The position numbers and the translations under genes are program-made. From Ziziphus jujuba (lineage: Eukaryota > Streptophyta > Magnoliopsida > Rosales > Rhamnaceae): DNA of 64,000 bases. Below the pieces are notes generated by a model. That model ran no database searches, was not told the origin of the DNA, and was given only the letters and a program-made list of their open reading frames with translations. Shown piece after piece: positions 48,127 to 58,925 of this stretch; position 1 is the stretch's first letter, and each line of letters opens with the position of its first letter. The DNA lies in the NCBI RefSeq assembly GCF_031755915.1, contig NC_083388.1:9051001-9115000 (forward strand), written 5' to 3'.

Positions 48127-48960
48127 GTTGATGATCATTATCTTGAGGTGTCGCTTTTATGGTCATTGGAGTCTTTATTTTAGTAGCTTCTAGCATCTTT
48201 GCTAGGGTTAGAATATCTTTGGTGTATTTTTCTTAAGATAAGAAAATACCCCTTTGAAAGTACCGTGCTTCAACTCCCAAAAAATAATGTCACTTCCTTA
48301 AATCCTTTGTAGCAAATTCTGCTCCCAATTTGTTTATTAGATTGTTGATCATAGTGAAATTATTCCCTATCAATAATAAGTCATCCACATAAATCAATAA
48401 TAATATAGTTATATTATTTTGTTGGAAAACAAAAAAAGAAAAGTCAGGTTTGCTACATTTAAAGCCAAGACAAAGTAAAAATTGAGACAAATGGTCGACC
48501 CCTGCTCTAGGAGCTCGTTTAAATCCATAGAGTGATCTTTTTAACAAACAAATATGATTAGGATAAGTTGAAGAGATAAAACCTGAAGGTTATTCCATAT
48601 AGATTGTTTCTTTCAAATATCCATGTAAAAAAAATTTTTCATATTAAGCTATTGGATTGTCCATTTTGGTATAACAGCAATTGAGATAACTAATTTGACA
48701 ATTGTATGCTTAACAACCGGACTGAAGGTTTCGTCAAAATCAATCCCTTCGACCTATGTATATTCTTGTGCCACCAGTCATGCTTTTAGTCGATCCATTG
48801 CACCATCTTCTTTATATTTTATCTTTTACACCCATTTCAATCCAATAATATTTGTATTTTGAGGTTTTAGGACTAGTATACAGGTGTTGTTGTTATGAAT
48901 AGCAGTAACTTCTTCTTGCATAGCATGAAACCAAGATGGATCTTGAAGGGCTTTTCGAAA
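48127..48960 (-). pseudogene. Copia-B reverse transcriptase
   Basis: Minus-strand pieces include LKRSLYGFKRAPRAG, then ILLLIYVDDLLLIGN with the YVDD catalytic box, and NLINKLGAEFATKDLRK. Upstream, around 48,600-48,960, translation in broken frames shows the N-terminal RT region. Stops and frame changes throughout. Confidence 0.85.
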
Positions 48961-49439
48961 GGTTTTTGGTCAACAGATACGAGAGCCATTTGAGATGCAA
49001 GGCTTAGATTATTTTGAAGTTTTCTTCGTGTGATCATTGGATGAGTATTGAGACTTTCACATTGGCTTGTCTGTTTTTGCTATGGTTGTGGTACTATTTT
49101 GTTCAGTGTTGGATGTAGCGGTGTCATCATCTTCTTGTTGATTTGATATGCTGGTTTCCAATGAATTAGTGGTTGAAGGAATGCTTCTTGGTTCATTCCA
49201 TTCTTCATGTTTACTGCTTGTGCTTTCGGTTTCATCAGCCTCATTGCTCCTTCTTGTTATTTCTGTAACAACTGCTCTATTATTGGTCTGATGAGATTCT
49301 AGAATATTATTACTGCAGATTGTATCAATATAGTATCATTTTGTAGAGGGATTGATAATAGGCGATTGATGAGATACATAGCTGTTTGGAAAGCTTCAAC
49401 CCATAGTTTTAATGGTACATTAGCATGAAAAATCATGGG

Positions 49440-49990
49440 AAGTCCCATCTCAACTAATGTCTATGCTTTCTCTCCCCAATCCATTTTGCTCTGGTGTACC
49501 TGGACATTAGATTTTATGGACAATTCCTTGTAAATTTAAGTAACTTTTGAATTTTATTGAAGCAAATTCACCACCTCCATCATTTTGAAAGATTTTAATA
49601 TGGTGATCAAACTGTTTTTCCATCATTCTTTGAAACTTGGTAAAACATCATAAAAATCTGATTTTTTATGTAGAGGATATAACCAAGTAAATCTAGAAAA
49701 TTCATCAATAAAAATAGCATAAAACAGAATTTGTTGGGTAGACATAATAGGGGCTGGTCCCCATAAATCACAATGCATTTGATGTAAAGGCATAGTAGAA
49801 AACAATTTTTGAAACTCGAAAGGAAAGTTTGCAATTCTTTCCCATTTGTCAACTGTCACAAACATGAAATTTATTTGTCCAAACATCAATATTAATATTA
49901 TTTTTTCAATGTAAAGTCTTCAAGATGTTGGAGTTTGGATGCCACATTCGTTGTTGCCAAAGTTCTGAAGAAGCTTTACTTGCATTCAAA
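49440..49990 (-). pseudogene. Copia-B integrase
   Basis: Contains the GAG-pre-integrase remnant (SSELWQQRMWHPNS, about 49,960), the core with HCDLWGPAP and AIFIDEFSRFTWLYPLHKK (49,607-49,889), and FQNDGGGEF and GTPEQNGLGRKHR (about 49,480-49,590), which carry the catalytic Asp and Glu positions of Ty1/copia integrases. A stop after VHKI and frame changes disable it. Confidence 0.85.
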
Positions 49991-50126
49991 GCTTGATGGC
50001 TTCTTTCATTCAACACGTGTAATTTTCTCTTTTATTGGCCCATTGCTAGTATTCTTTGGTTGCAATCCTTAATTGCAAAAAAATAGAATATGAGAATTCA
50101 AAAGTGCACTTGTTATCTTGAGTCAT

Positions 50127-50520
50127 TTAACTTACAAATAACAAGTTCTTTTTCAATTTAGGAACTACCAAAATATTATTTAATTTACGAGATCCATTTT
50201 CTATTTTAATTTTTGCATTACTTGTATGTGAGATTTTTAAACAAGTTCCATCACCGACAAGAGTTCCATCATTACCATTATAAGGAATCAAATTAGAGAC
50301 CTTACCTATATTATTGGTCATATGTGATGTTGCACCTGAGTCAGCATAGAAATTTGAATTTAAATTTTCAGCTATATTTAATGCAGCAGATGCCTCTGGA
50401 ATTTCCTTGTTAGTATAGGAATAATCAAACCTATGCCAACAATCTATTGTACTATGATTTTGCTTTTCACAAATATGACATATGAGTTTTCCTTCAGTCT
50501 GTAACTTTTGCTATTTTTCT
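50127..50520 (-). pseudogene. Copia-B zinc knuckle and protease
   Basis: ICHICEKQNHSTIDCWHRF gives a CCHC knuckle (C-x2-C-x4-H-x4-C, about 50,440-50,490). About 40 residues later comes FYADSGATSHMTNN with the DSGA aspartic-protease motif (about 50,320-50,360), then a pol region ending NILVVPKLKKNLLFVS. The order is right for Ty1/copia. Confidence 0.85.
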
Positions 50521-50892
50521 TGGTCTACAGCAGATTGACATGGTTCGTGTTCAGTTTGTTTCTCTCCAACAGCTTCATTAATCTTACCAGCGGGAGTAAA
50601 CCTTTTCTCTTAAGCTGACATGACTACCTCTGCCTCCTCGTCTACATCCACGTTGACTAATGAAGGCTTGATTGTGATCAAATTCAAACTTTTGTTCCTC
50701 GGTTCCTATTAATTGCTCATGATTCTAAAGAGCTAAGGAAAACTGATGAAAAGATATGGAGGTTTTGAAAACATGGCTATTTTGAATTCTTTGTAATCTG
50801 GACCAAGTCCTCGCGCAAAGGAAAATATCTTATCAATGTTGGAAAGTAGGTACATTTATAGTAGCAAGATTATGACAAATCTGCTTGAATTT

Positions 50893-51384
50893 TTATGTAT
50901 ATTCTTTAATGGATGATGATTCCTTTCTAAGTGATGCAAGTTTGTCCTTTAGAAGGTGTTCTTGCTCTTTTATGGAAGGTAGCAGCTCTTCTTCAATGGA
51001 TTTCCAAAGAGAATAAGCATTGTCTATCCCTACATTCAAACTTAAAATTTCGTTGGTCATGACACTTAGTAGCCACGTAGTGAGTAGTTCATCATTGCTA
51101 ACCCGTGTACTGTAATTCGGATTAATCACAATGATCTCCTCTTCATCTTGTAGAAATTCATCTGGTGGTCTAGTATTGGTAAGGTGGTGGCTTATTCCAA
51201 GGCTTCGAACCAGTGGTAATATTTGAGATCGACAAAGCAAAAAGTTGGATGCACTTAGCTTTATAGAAACTAGGCTAGTGCATTGATGAAAGGATTGAAT
51301 TGTGAGAATGGGTTCTGTTTGATGGACTACAGGCATTCTTGGCTTATCTTGTGTTTGAGAAGAGTTCCTGTTTTGGGATTCCAT
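50893..51384 (-). pseudogene. Copia-B gag
   Basis: Best start is the ATG at 51,384 (MESQNRNSS), since the longer frame to 51,423 runs into the primer-binding site. Motifs SIKLSASNFLLCRSQILPL and AYSLWKSIEEELLPS, then LKDKLASLRKESSSIKEYT, are typical of Copia gag. The frame stops early at 50,893; remnants continue with stops towards the zinc knuckle. Confidence 0.85.
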
Positions 51385-51410
51385 GGAGATATCGTTATGC
51401 ACAGAAACAT

Positions 51411-51422
51411 GCTCTAATACCA
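51411..51422 (-). other. Copia-B primer-binding site
   Basis: Minus-strand TGGTATTAGAGC next to the LTR end; one mismatch to the initiator tRNA-Met complement. Confidence 0.8.
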
Positions 51423-51425
51423 TAT

Positions 51426-51909
51426 TGAAGTTAATGAATATTGATATTATTCAATCGGTTAATGATTTACAAGAAGCAAGCCTATATAAAGTACAAGCTA
51501 GAATTGATATATGGAAAGCAATTGATTGATTTTCCTAATACAAAGAAGCTAGGAAGGTAAGTGAGATTATTTCCTCCTGTATTTGTTTTGTTTCCATAGT
51601 GAGCATATTCCTTCCCAGCCGTTGCCTTTCCATGTCCATTAATTGACTCCTATCAATTCCTTCCATATTTGTTAGTTAACTCCATTAATCCCTTCATCAA
51701 TTTCTTCCTTACTATAGTCGTTGTTGCCTTTGTAGCTTTTGCTTTGCTGTTATTTGTCTTTGAATCCATCAATCCCTTCAATGTTTGTTAGTTGACGCTA
51801 TTAATCTCTTCATCAATTTCTTTCTAACTAACCGTTGTTTCCTTTATTGCTTTTGTTTTGCTGTGATTTGTCAGTGACTGAGCTGATTGAGATTGAGCTA
51901 TGCTATCCA
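51426..51909 (-). repeat. Copia-B 5' LTR
   Basis: About 484 bp. On the minus strand it starts TGGATAGCATAGCTC and ends TTAACTTCA. It contains internal near-repeats of a TTTTGCTTTGCTGT unit. The 3' LTR at 30,815-31,016 matches only its start-proximal part. Confidence 0.75.
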
Positions 51910-52500
51910 TTCTAATGAAGCACCTCATCAAAATATGTGGTATTCAAACATAAAATGTATTAATCATATGAATGGAGATAGATCTATGTTTTCTAATTTG
52001 GATGAATCAATTTACAATAATGTAATGTTTGGAGATAACTGTACAATTACTGTGATAGGTCGAGGAAATGTGAAAATTTGAACCAAAGGAAATACATTTT
52101 AAATTATTTCCTATGTGTTGTTTGTGATAGATTTAAAGACTAACTTACTTAGTGTGGGATAGCTTTAAGAAACAGGGTATGAGATCACCATCAAAGGAGG
52201 ATTTGCCAAATTTCAAATCCAAAAGGCGATTTCATTACTCAAGTTAGCATGACATCAAATTGTATGTTTACTCTCTATCTTTCTAATAGTAGTCATTCTT
52301 GCTTGTTTGCTAATTTGAAGAATACAGCTTAATTATGGTACTTTCATTATGAGAATTCAAATTTTGAAGGATTAAGAACATTAAAATAAAAAATATGGTA
52401 TATATCAAGTCCTCCATCCTTTTGAACATCCTCAACATATATGTGAAGAATGTGTTGTTAGTAAACAAGGTGAACTCATTAAAAACTCACCGAAATCCAA
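51910..52500 (+). pseudogene. Copia-A protease and pre-integrase remnant
   Basis: The plus strand resumes Copia-A with WYSNIKCINHMNGDRSMFSN, then FGDNCTITVIGRGNVKI. This is the protease region, but the catalytic D-(S/T)-G is replaced by NIK. Further on, broken frames give HPQHICEECVVSKQGE, the GAG-pre-integrase end. The integrase core that should follow is missing. Confidence 0.75.
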
Positions 52501-53356
52501 AAAAACGATGAGCCGCAACTGTCACCAAAATATTTCCCCTGTGCCAACTCATTCAGTGGCCACTGGCCATCAAACTTGGTGGAATGGATGGACGGTGAGT
52601 GGGCCTCTCAATGTTATGGGCAGTGAGGTTTGGGGGTGGTTGGATTGAGAGAAATCAATTGGTGAAGAAAATGACACATCGCTGAAAATTAGACCAATCT
52701 TGGCGTATGGTCGGCTTGTTCGCCATGGGTTTTGATCAGCCGACTGATCATGAGGAGGGCTACACTTTGGGCCAGATTGTGCACACTACCAGTGACCAGA
52801 GAACAGCGAATGACAACAGGCCAGATTTTCTCTCTCTCCTCTCTCTCTTTCTCTCCCACCAATAAAGACCTCTTGTGGTGCCACTATGCACTCACGGATT
52901 GGGTATGAAGCTGACACACGGCACAGTGTCAATGTGGTATTTTGCACCTGTTTTTCATGTACGCCAGAATTACACCCAGTAAAATCAGTCTCGGAAAAAT
53001 TAATCAAACTTTGCAGGTCTGTAACTTTTCAACCAAAAATCCAAAGTAAACATGCCGCTAGTCTATGAACTCATATCAAATCAACGAGTATTTTACAACA
53101 ATATATAAGTCAAACTCAACAACGCTCAAATAGTTCGGATCGCAAATTGTTTCATCCATAACTTTCAAACCACAGCTCTGTTTTTGACGCACTACTAGTC
53201 CACAAACTCATATCAATGCGTATTTTACCACGGTGCCTCGGTCAATTCAAAATTTTATCAATAACAAAAAGTCAATCATGGAGCCCACTCGGTCAATCCT
53301 TGTCAACTTAATCAAGGTGTGAAAATTTCCGATATACTTCGAGATGAAGTGTTACA

Positions 53357-53905
53357 ACCAATTTGATTGTATCAATTGTAGTATCTTAAGCAAAAACTTC
53401 TTTGTAGGCAATGCCGAACGAAAATCCTTCTTTGTAGTCAATGCCGAATTCTTGGTTGTAGCCTTTAGCTACTAGTCACACCTTGCATTTGTCAACTTGT
53501 TGAGCTTCTTTAAATTTAGTCTTGTAAACCCACTTGACACTAACTGATTTTTTCCCTTTAGGAAGATCAATCAACTCCCATGTGTCAATCCTTTTAATGG
53601 CTGCAATCTCATTATCATTACTTCTCGCCATTTTACATCTTTGACATCATTTTTAAATGATAATGAATCACAATGTAAAAACAAAGCAATATGCACCATT
53701 TTGATTGGTTTTAATTACTGCATAATTTATCATCCATGCAGGTCTTTTTTTGGTACATTTAGACGTGGTCACCTTTTTCCACCTATTTTGGCCTCCCTAA
53801 GTTTAAATTTAAGGTATGTTTCGTTCAATTCTTGCTTGATTGGGAGATCAAACAACTTCCAAACTTCTCAGTCACAAATTGACCACTGCCAATTCAATCT
53901 CCTAG
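53357..53905 (-). pseudogene. Copia-A RT N-terminal part, inverted
   Basis: On the minus strand, after RPAWMINYAVIK-like remnants, the frame reads NDNEIAAIKRIDTWELIDLP, KGKKSVSVKWVYKTKFKEAQ, a stop, then LVAKGYNQEFGIDYKE and a diverged VFA-DTTIDTIKL end. This is the start of Ty1/copia RT and continues on the plus strand at 55,918. Confidence 0.8.
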
Positions 53906-54336
53906 AGGTAAGACCCAATGTATGATCCTTTCATTGTAAACTTCATTTTAGTATATTTATTGTCTATTTAGGATAAAGTTTGTATTAACTCCCTCGGGGT
54001 AGACTGTGTATAATATACCCGACTAAAATATTATTTTAATCGGTGTTGTATACTATTGATATCTTAGGTACCCGTGTGAATCGAGAGACCGGCCTTGTGG
54101 AGGATCCTTAGTGATCTGCATATTTCAGGTGAGTGGTCCATTTTTCTATAATTCATTTTCAAGCTGATTAAATTATGTTATGTGATTAGTTAAATTCTTG
54201 TAAATTTTGTGGTATGTTTTAAATTAAAGAAAATTGTTATTAAATTATGTTGTGTAAATTTATGTGGTTTTATATATAATTTTTACATTGATTTTATGGC
54301 TTTGAAGAATATAATCGTAATAGTTTTATTATGCAT

Positions 54337-54340
<4 letters not shown>

Positions 54341-54372
<32 letters not shown>

Positions 54373-54405
54373 GTGTTTGTGTGTATGTGTGTGTGTGTGA
54401 ATATA

Positions 54406-54452
<47 letters not shown>
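54341..54452. repeat. Compound AT/GT microsatellite
   Basis: An (AT)n run (about 54,341-54,370) followed by interrupted (GT)n to about 54,452, inside the old solo LTR. Open frames across it are artefacts. Confidence 0.95.
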
Positions 54453-54456
<4 letters not shown>

Positions 54457-55917
54457 ATATGTGAATTTATATTTATTGTGGAAAATTTTGAGTTTATAAA
54501 AATTGTTGGATTTAAGATATGGTTTAAACAAAAATATAGAATTTTATGGGTTTAGAAAAATGTATTAAACCATGTGTTATTTTATAAAAATTTGATGTTC
54601 ATTGTATTACCAATTTTATTTGTTTTAGATGCACTATATAGTTATTTTAGATGCACTATATAGTACTAGTGTTCTGTACTGTATATGTTAATTAATGCGT
54701 AGATATTTATTAGTAATCATATGAGAGCTATGGGCCAGAGGATTGGTTGGTATTTTATACAGTGAGCATCAGTCGTTCCTTCTTTGGTCACAGGATAGCA
54801 TGTTATTAGCACCGGCGCTGTGGAATGTCAAGGTGTTCAATTGCATGTATCTCTCTTAACCTCCCCTTCAGAGTGGTACTTGGCACGCGAATATTGTCTG
54901 ACACCACTTGGTATATAGTGTGATGCATCAAATTAATTTTTAATACAAATTTTAAAAGAAAATGTTGTAAAATATATTTTATCTTATTTTAATTATTTAT
55001 TTGAATTTTTTTTTAAATTATTCAAATGAGTATTTTATAACTTATTTAAATTGTTGGATTTAAATTTTACCACACTATATTATTTATTTAACTTAACTTA
55101 TTTAACTTAACTTATTTTATTACGATTTTATTTTATTTTATTTTATTTTATGTCAAATTGCTATATAATATTTTAATTTTACTTTATTTTAATTATGTTT
55201 TTATTTACTAATTTGATTTTTTTGGAATATAAAAATTATGGATTTTGTGAAACTAATTTTAAAGAGGACATTTTTCAAACTGAGTAAAATAGTGAAGGTT
55301 TTAAAAGAAAATCCTTAATTTTTATTTATTTATTTATTCATTTAGTTATTTCTTATTAATTGTCCCTATTTTCTAATATTATATTTTTATTTCGTAGTTG
55401 GGTGCCACTCTCTGGAATAATAAGTATTTCTTTATTTTTTTTATTTTAAACCTGTTTTCTTAGGCCTAGGTATTTAGTAGGCATTAATCATCTGAGTGTG
55501 AACTCACCATTTCCCGCTACTGTGTTAAGAGAGAAGCATTCTTCTCTTCTTTTCTTTTCTGTAATATTTCTTTTATAGTTCCCTCTTTATTTGTATTAAT
55601 TTTGTCATTAAATTAAACTTGAATATGCTCTAATTACTACTATTGTTGGATTATTGTTACTTATTTCTTTCTATGCTTGTTCCCTGTGTTATTTTGTTAT
55701 TAAAGTGCTATCCCTTGTGAAAAAAATTTGTAGTAATGTAGAAAAAATAAGGTGATGCATTATTTAAGCATGTTTTTCTATGTAGGGAATTTTGGGATAA
55801 GTCCAACTTTTAGGAAAGTTACTGGCGGATTTTTTGTAAGAATATTTGGTGGGTTTTCTCTAGTTGGGACTAGTCTAGGATTTTGGTAGGGACTCCTAGG
55901 TGAGTCCTAACATTGGG

Positions 55918-56540
55918 GGTGGCTTTAGCAGTTCAAAATGAATAATCTATTTTCCAACTCGATGTAAAATCAGCATTTTCGTATGGAGATTTTCAAGAAG
56001 AGGTGTTAATTGATCAACCTCCTAGTAATATGTAGTTGGGAAAAGAACATAAAACTTATAAATTAAAAAGGGCATTATATGGACTAAAACAAGTTCCACA
56101 AGCTTATTATAGTCGTATAACTACTTATTTTTAAAGGTAAGCTTTCAAAAATGTCCATATAAACACACTTTTTACAAAAGTAGGAGAAGATGGAAATATA
56201 CCTTTTGTATGTTTATATGTGGATGATCTAATCTATACTGAGGATGATCCAGCCATGTTAGAAAAGTTTAAACAATCTATGATGAATGAGCTAGTTTGAT
56301 ATGTATGATCTTGGAAAGATGCATTACTTTCTTGGTGTCAAGGTTATTCAATCTATAGATGGCATTTATATTTCTCAAAAGAAATATGTGCAAGAAGTTT
56401 TGAACAAGCAAATTACAGGAGGTAAGGTTGAATTGGGTTCAAAGCTAAAGAAAGATCCTACAGGAGGTAAGGTTGACAGCGCACTTTACAAGCAAATTAT
56501 GGGAAGTTTCATGTACTAAAAAGAAGCTAGACCAAATATT
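55918..56540 (+). pseudogene. Copia-A RT, central and C-terminal part
   Basis: Plus-strand translation gives IFQLDVKSAFSYGDFQEEVL, YKLKRALYGLKQVPQAYYSR, FVCLYVDDLIYTEDDPAMLE with the YVDD box, a frameshift after NELV, then MYDLGKMHYFLGVKVIQS and ISQKKYVQEVLNK. It ends in KQIMGSFMY, stop, RPNIMYAV, directly fused to LTR sequence at about 56,540, so RNase H and the polypurine tract are deleted. Confidence 0.85.
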
Positions 56541-56792
56541 ATGTATGCTGTAAATGGGAAACTGGTTTTACCAAGTTTTAACAAGTCATTAGGATTATGT
56601 TTTAGGCAAGTTGTCAATTCCTACTTTGTAGTTCATGTTTGCTGGTTTTTTTGTATTTTCAGTTTCTGTAATCCCTATTTAAAGAGACACTTTTTCATGA
56701 ATTCAATGTCATTCAATTTTCCTTTTCTTTCCTTCTGTTTTACCAACGAAAGTGTTTTTCTATATAATTTTTCCTACCCCATTATTTTGTAA
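56535..56792 (+). repeat. Copia-A 3' LTR, 5'-truncated
   Basis: About 258 bp matching 30,107-30,356 of the 5' LTR, by eye with many substitutions, hence an old insertion. Followed by CATGTA, repeated left of the 5' LTR. Confidence 0.75.
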
Positions 56793-56798
56793 CATGTA

Positions 56799-57014
56799 CT
56801 TATAGGAAATATTATCTGAATTACATGTAATCAAGCATCAAAGATCCAGCATAAGTTGCATGACCCTCATTATAGCATATTAATTAAATAATTATATAAT
56901 AAAATATATCACAAACGAATTCTTCAAAAAAAAACAAAAAAAAAAAAAGAAAGAAACAAAGGAAAAAAGAAGTATGTAGATACATGATTATTTCTTTCTA
57001 ATCAACTTCTATTC
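56799..57014. other. 3' flank of GRAS-3
   Basis: Homologous to the 3' flank of GRAS-2 (about 18,620-18,720; shared GCATAAGTT and TATCACAAAC). Likely includes the 3' UTR. Confidence 0.6.
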
Positions 57015-58925
57015 CTAATAGGCAGGTTTCCAACAAGAGAGAGCATAGAGGATTCTTCCTTTCCATCCCTGTAACATCCACTCACCATCTTCATCCACCA
57101 CGAAATCCTTATGGTAATTCGACATCACTTGCTCTTTCACTTTCTTCATCACCTCTCTATTTAATGGAAGTTGCCTAAGCCCAGCTCTTTGATGCCTAAA
57201 CTGCCATTGTTTGTACATCTCCGGCCTCTCAATCCTTTCAATTCCTTCACAGGCTATCACATTTAATATCTCCATCCCATACACTTCCTGCTCGAACACT
57301 ATCCTATCCTTGTCTTCTTGGCTATCCGAACTTGCCTCCATCATATCAAACTCCGCTGAGAAATGGTGGAGTGCCTCCTTGAACCGTGACATGAAGAATG
57401 GAGCATCATAGCTTCCACTAATAACACCATGAACAAAAATATCAGGGTTTATCCTGCTTATTAAGTTCAGAACACCATCTCTCGGATTATTTGAAGTTAC
57501 GGTCTCATCGAGTAGATGTCGAAAGCGGTATAAGCAGTTAACCACGGTTACCTCATCTCTTCTTTGATTAATCTTGAGGTTTTCACATAAGATGGTCTCC
57601 CATCTCTCTGCAATAAGGGAATTATACTCAAAAGGGACATTGAATCTCTTGCAGTACTTTGCTAAATATTTTCCAGTTTCTTCCACTCGTGCTTCCGGTC
57701 GGAAACCAGGTGAGGGAAGGTCTATTCCCGTAATTCGAAGAAGAGGAGGTCCTCCCTGTCTTTTCGAAAGGCGCTGGATAAGACTCGGCCATTGAAAACC
57801 ATTACCAATACCGAAATGGATTATGTGGATTGTGTTTGCTTTCTCAGCTAACTCTAGTATGGTCTGATTGGTAAGGAAATTGGAGGTTTTGATAAAAGGG
57901 CTTGCTGAGAGAAACAATCTGCAGGCTTTTAGCTTATCGACCATGGACAATTTTTTAGCATTTAGAGCTCTGTAAACTTCGCTTCCTGTACCTGATAACC
58001 GTGCATCGAGAGCATTAGCAAAGGCGTAAGCTAATCTCTGTGTGGAGTTGCCAAAGCAAGAAGAGTGTTGCCTGATCTGCGTAAGTAGTTCATTTGCACT
58101 TTCTCGATCGTTCACTGCTACGGCTTCTGCACAGTTTGTGAGGAGAGCTCTTAAATCTACCAAATCTTCAATGTTTACCTGTTTCTTCCTTCGGACTGAT
58201 CCACCAATTACACACCCTTTTGACTGTCCGATGTTTATTTGATGATTAGTGGATAATTCTAAAGAGCTAGAATCTTCTCCATTGGAAAGCAACACCTTAT
58301 CAAACAAGTCTATGAATTTGTCTGATTGATGTTCAGGATAAAGTGCTAAATGCTTATAATTATTATTCCTCTCTCTTTCTGACTCGTGACTCTCAGTGGG
58401 TTGGTGGTGATTTTTCCTTTTCCTTAGTGCACTAGACAGATGATGAAAAGAAATAGTAGACGAAGTTCGGTTGAGTTCCAGATCAGGGATCAACGTGTTA
58501 TTCTTCTCAATGAAACCTGTGCGTGGAGGTTTACTAGTAGCCGAAGAACAAAAAGACTCTGAACTATTGGAGTAGAAATTAGGCAGAACTAGAGCTGGAA
58601 TATTATTATAAGATGAATTATGATGAAGATCACTGACCATGGCATCATTATTGGAATAGATACTAGTGTAATATTGACGATCATCTATTTGGCTGTTCAA
58701 AGAATTAATAATAAGTGGAGCGATATTGGAAGTTGATGACGGTGAGCGAAATTTCTGAGCAAGAACATCATAGAAGGATCTTTCAGCAGCTTCAAGTTTC
58801 GCATTTGAAAACATGTCGGTGGTGGTCTCATCTTCCAGGTCTTCTTCGAGAAGAATCTGGCTTATGGAGTTCAAAATGATTTCTTCTTCCCTACGGTTGC
58901 TCATCTTTTTTATATTCCAGTTCAT
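57015..58925 (-). CDS. GRAS-3: LISCL-type GRAS regulator, intact, variant VHIID
   Basis: A complete frame of 636 aa from the ATG at 58,925 (MNWNIKKMSNRREEE). The open frame extends three codons further only by a GTG, so the ATG is preferred, and it aligns with the start of GRAS-2. Domains follow GRAS-2 closely: acidic ILNSISQILLEEDLED, RRKKQVNIEDLVDLRALL into leucine repeat I, PFYRE (PFFMSRFKEALHHF), and SAW (WMLQGWKGR, SCWKPAY). Two differences stand out. The VHIID core reads IHIIHFGIGNGFQWP, with His in place of the usually invariant Asp, and one residue (Tyr) is added after the usual terminal Ala. The linker is shorter than in GRAS-2. It is a recent-looking tandem paralogue of GRAS-2; transcription and function are unknown. 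Confidence 0.93.
   Translation of the reverse strand: MNWNIKKMSNRREEEIILNSISQILLEEDLEDETTTDMFSNAKLEAAERSFYDVLAQKFRSPSSTSNIAPLIINSLNSQIDDRQYYTSIYSNNDAMVSDLHHNSSYNNIPALVLPNFYSNSSESFCSSATSKPPRTGFIEKNNTLIPDLELNRTSSTISFHHLSSALRKRKNHHQPTESHESERERNNNYKHLALYPEHQSDKFIDLFDKVLLSNGEDSSSLELSTNHQINIGQSKGCVIGGSVRRKKQVNIEDLVDLRALLTNCAEAVAVNDRESANELLTQIRQHSSCFGNSTQRLAYAFANALDARLSGTGSEVYRALNAKKLSMVDKLKACRLFLSASPFIKTSNFLTNQTILELAEKANTIHIIHFGIGNGFQWPSLIQRLSKRQGGPPLLRITGIDLPSPGFRPEARVEETGKYLAKYCKRFNVPFEYNSLIAERWETILCENLKINQRRDEVTVVNCLYRFRHLLDETVTSNNPRDGVLNLISRINPDIFVHGVISGSYDAPFFMSRFKEALHHFSAEFDMMEASSDSQEDKDRIVFEQEVYGMEILNVIACEGIERIERPEMYKQWQFRHQRAGLRQLPLNREVMKKVKEQVMSNYHKDFVVDEDGEWMLQGWKGRILYALSCWKPAY

Larger units (their letters stand above)
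30815..51909 (-). mobile_element. Copia-B: Ty1/copia element inserted in Copia-A
   Basis: A minus-strand Copia with 5' LTR at 51,426-51,909, primer-binding site (minus TGGTATTAGAGC, 51,411-51,422), gag, CCHC, protease, integrase, RT and RNase H in the usual order, a polypurine tract (minus AGCTTGAGGGGGCA, 31,017-31,030) and a truncated 3' LTR (about 30,815-31,016). A hAT transposon splits it between RT and RNase H. Multiple stops and frame shifts make it inactive. Its left LTR is about 280 bases shorter than the right one, which points to a deletion at the junction with Copia-A. Confidence 0.85.
52500..55912. mobile_element. Old chromovirus-type solo LTR split by an inversion
   Basis: The LTR start (minus TGTAACACTTCATCTCGAAG at 53,356, running left to about 52,540) and the LTR remainder (about 53,905-55,912, plus, ending GAGTCCTAACA) are both related to the young chromovirus LTR, point in opposite directions and carry no internal region. 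Outer flanks read TTGGT (minus, 53,357-53,361) and TTGGG (55,913-55,917), a nearly matching 5-bp duplication inside the Copia-A RT. The segment about 52,500-53,905 has therefore been inverted after insertion. AT and GT microsatellites lie at about 54,341-54,452. Confidence 0.75.
30047..56792 (+). mobile_element. Copia-A: old Ty1/copia element hosting the nest
   Basis: Outermost element of the nest. Its ends are flanked by CATGTA at 30,041-30,046 and 56,793-56,798, and block 1 shows the uninterrupted locus near 18,600. The 5' LTR (30,047-30,356) is followed by a primer-binding site TGGTATCAAAGC (30,358-30,369). Coding remnants on + are gag (30,440), protease-like (about 51,940-52,080) and RT (about 55,918-56,540). 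The 3' LTR (about 56,535-56,792) has lost its first 60 bases or so together with RNase H. It is interrupted by Copia-B (about 30,815-51,909) and by a solo LTR later rearranged by inversion (52,500-55,912). It is non-functional. Confidence 0.8.

Noticed and set aside
54209..54555. ORFs with Tyr-Ile and Thr-His or Cys-Val runs
   Set aside because: Translations of AT and GT microsatellites.
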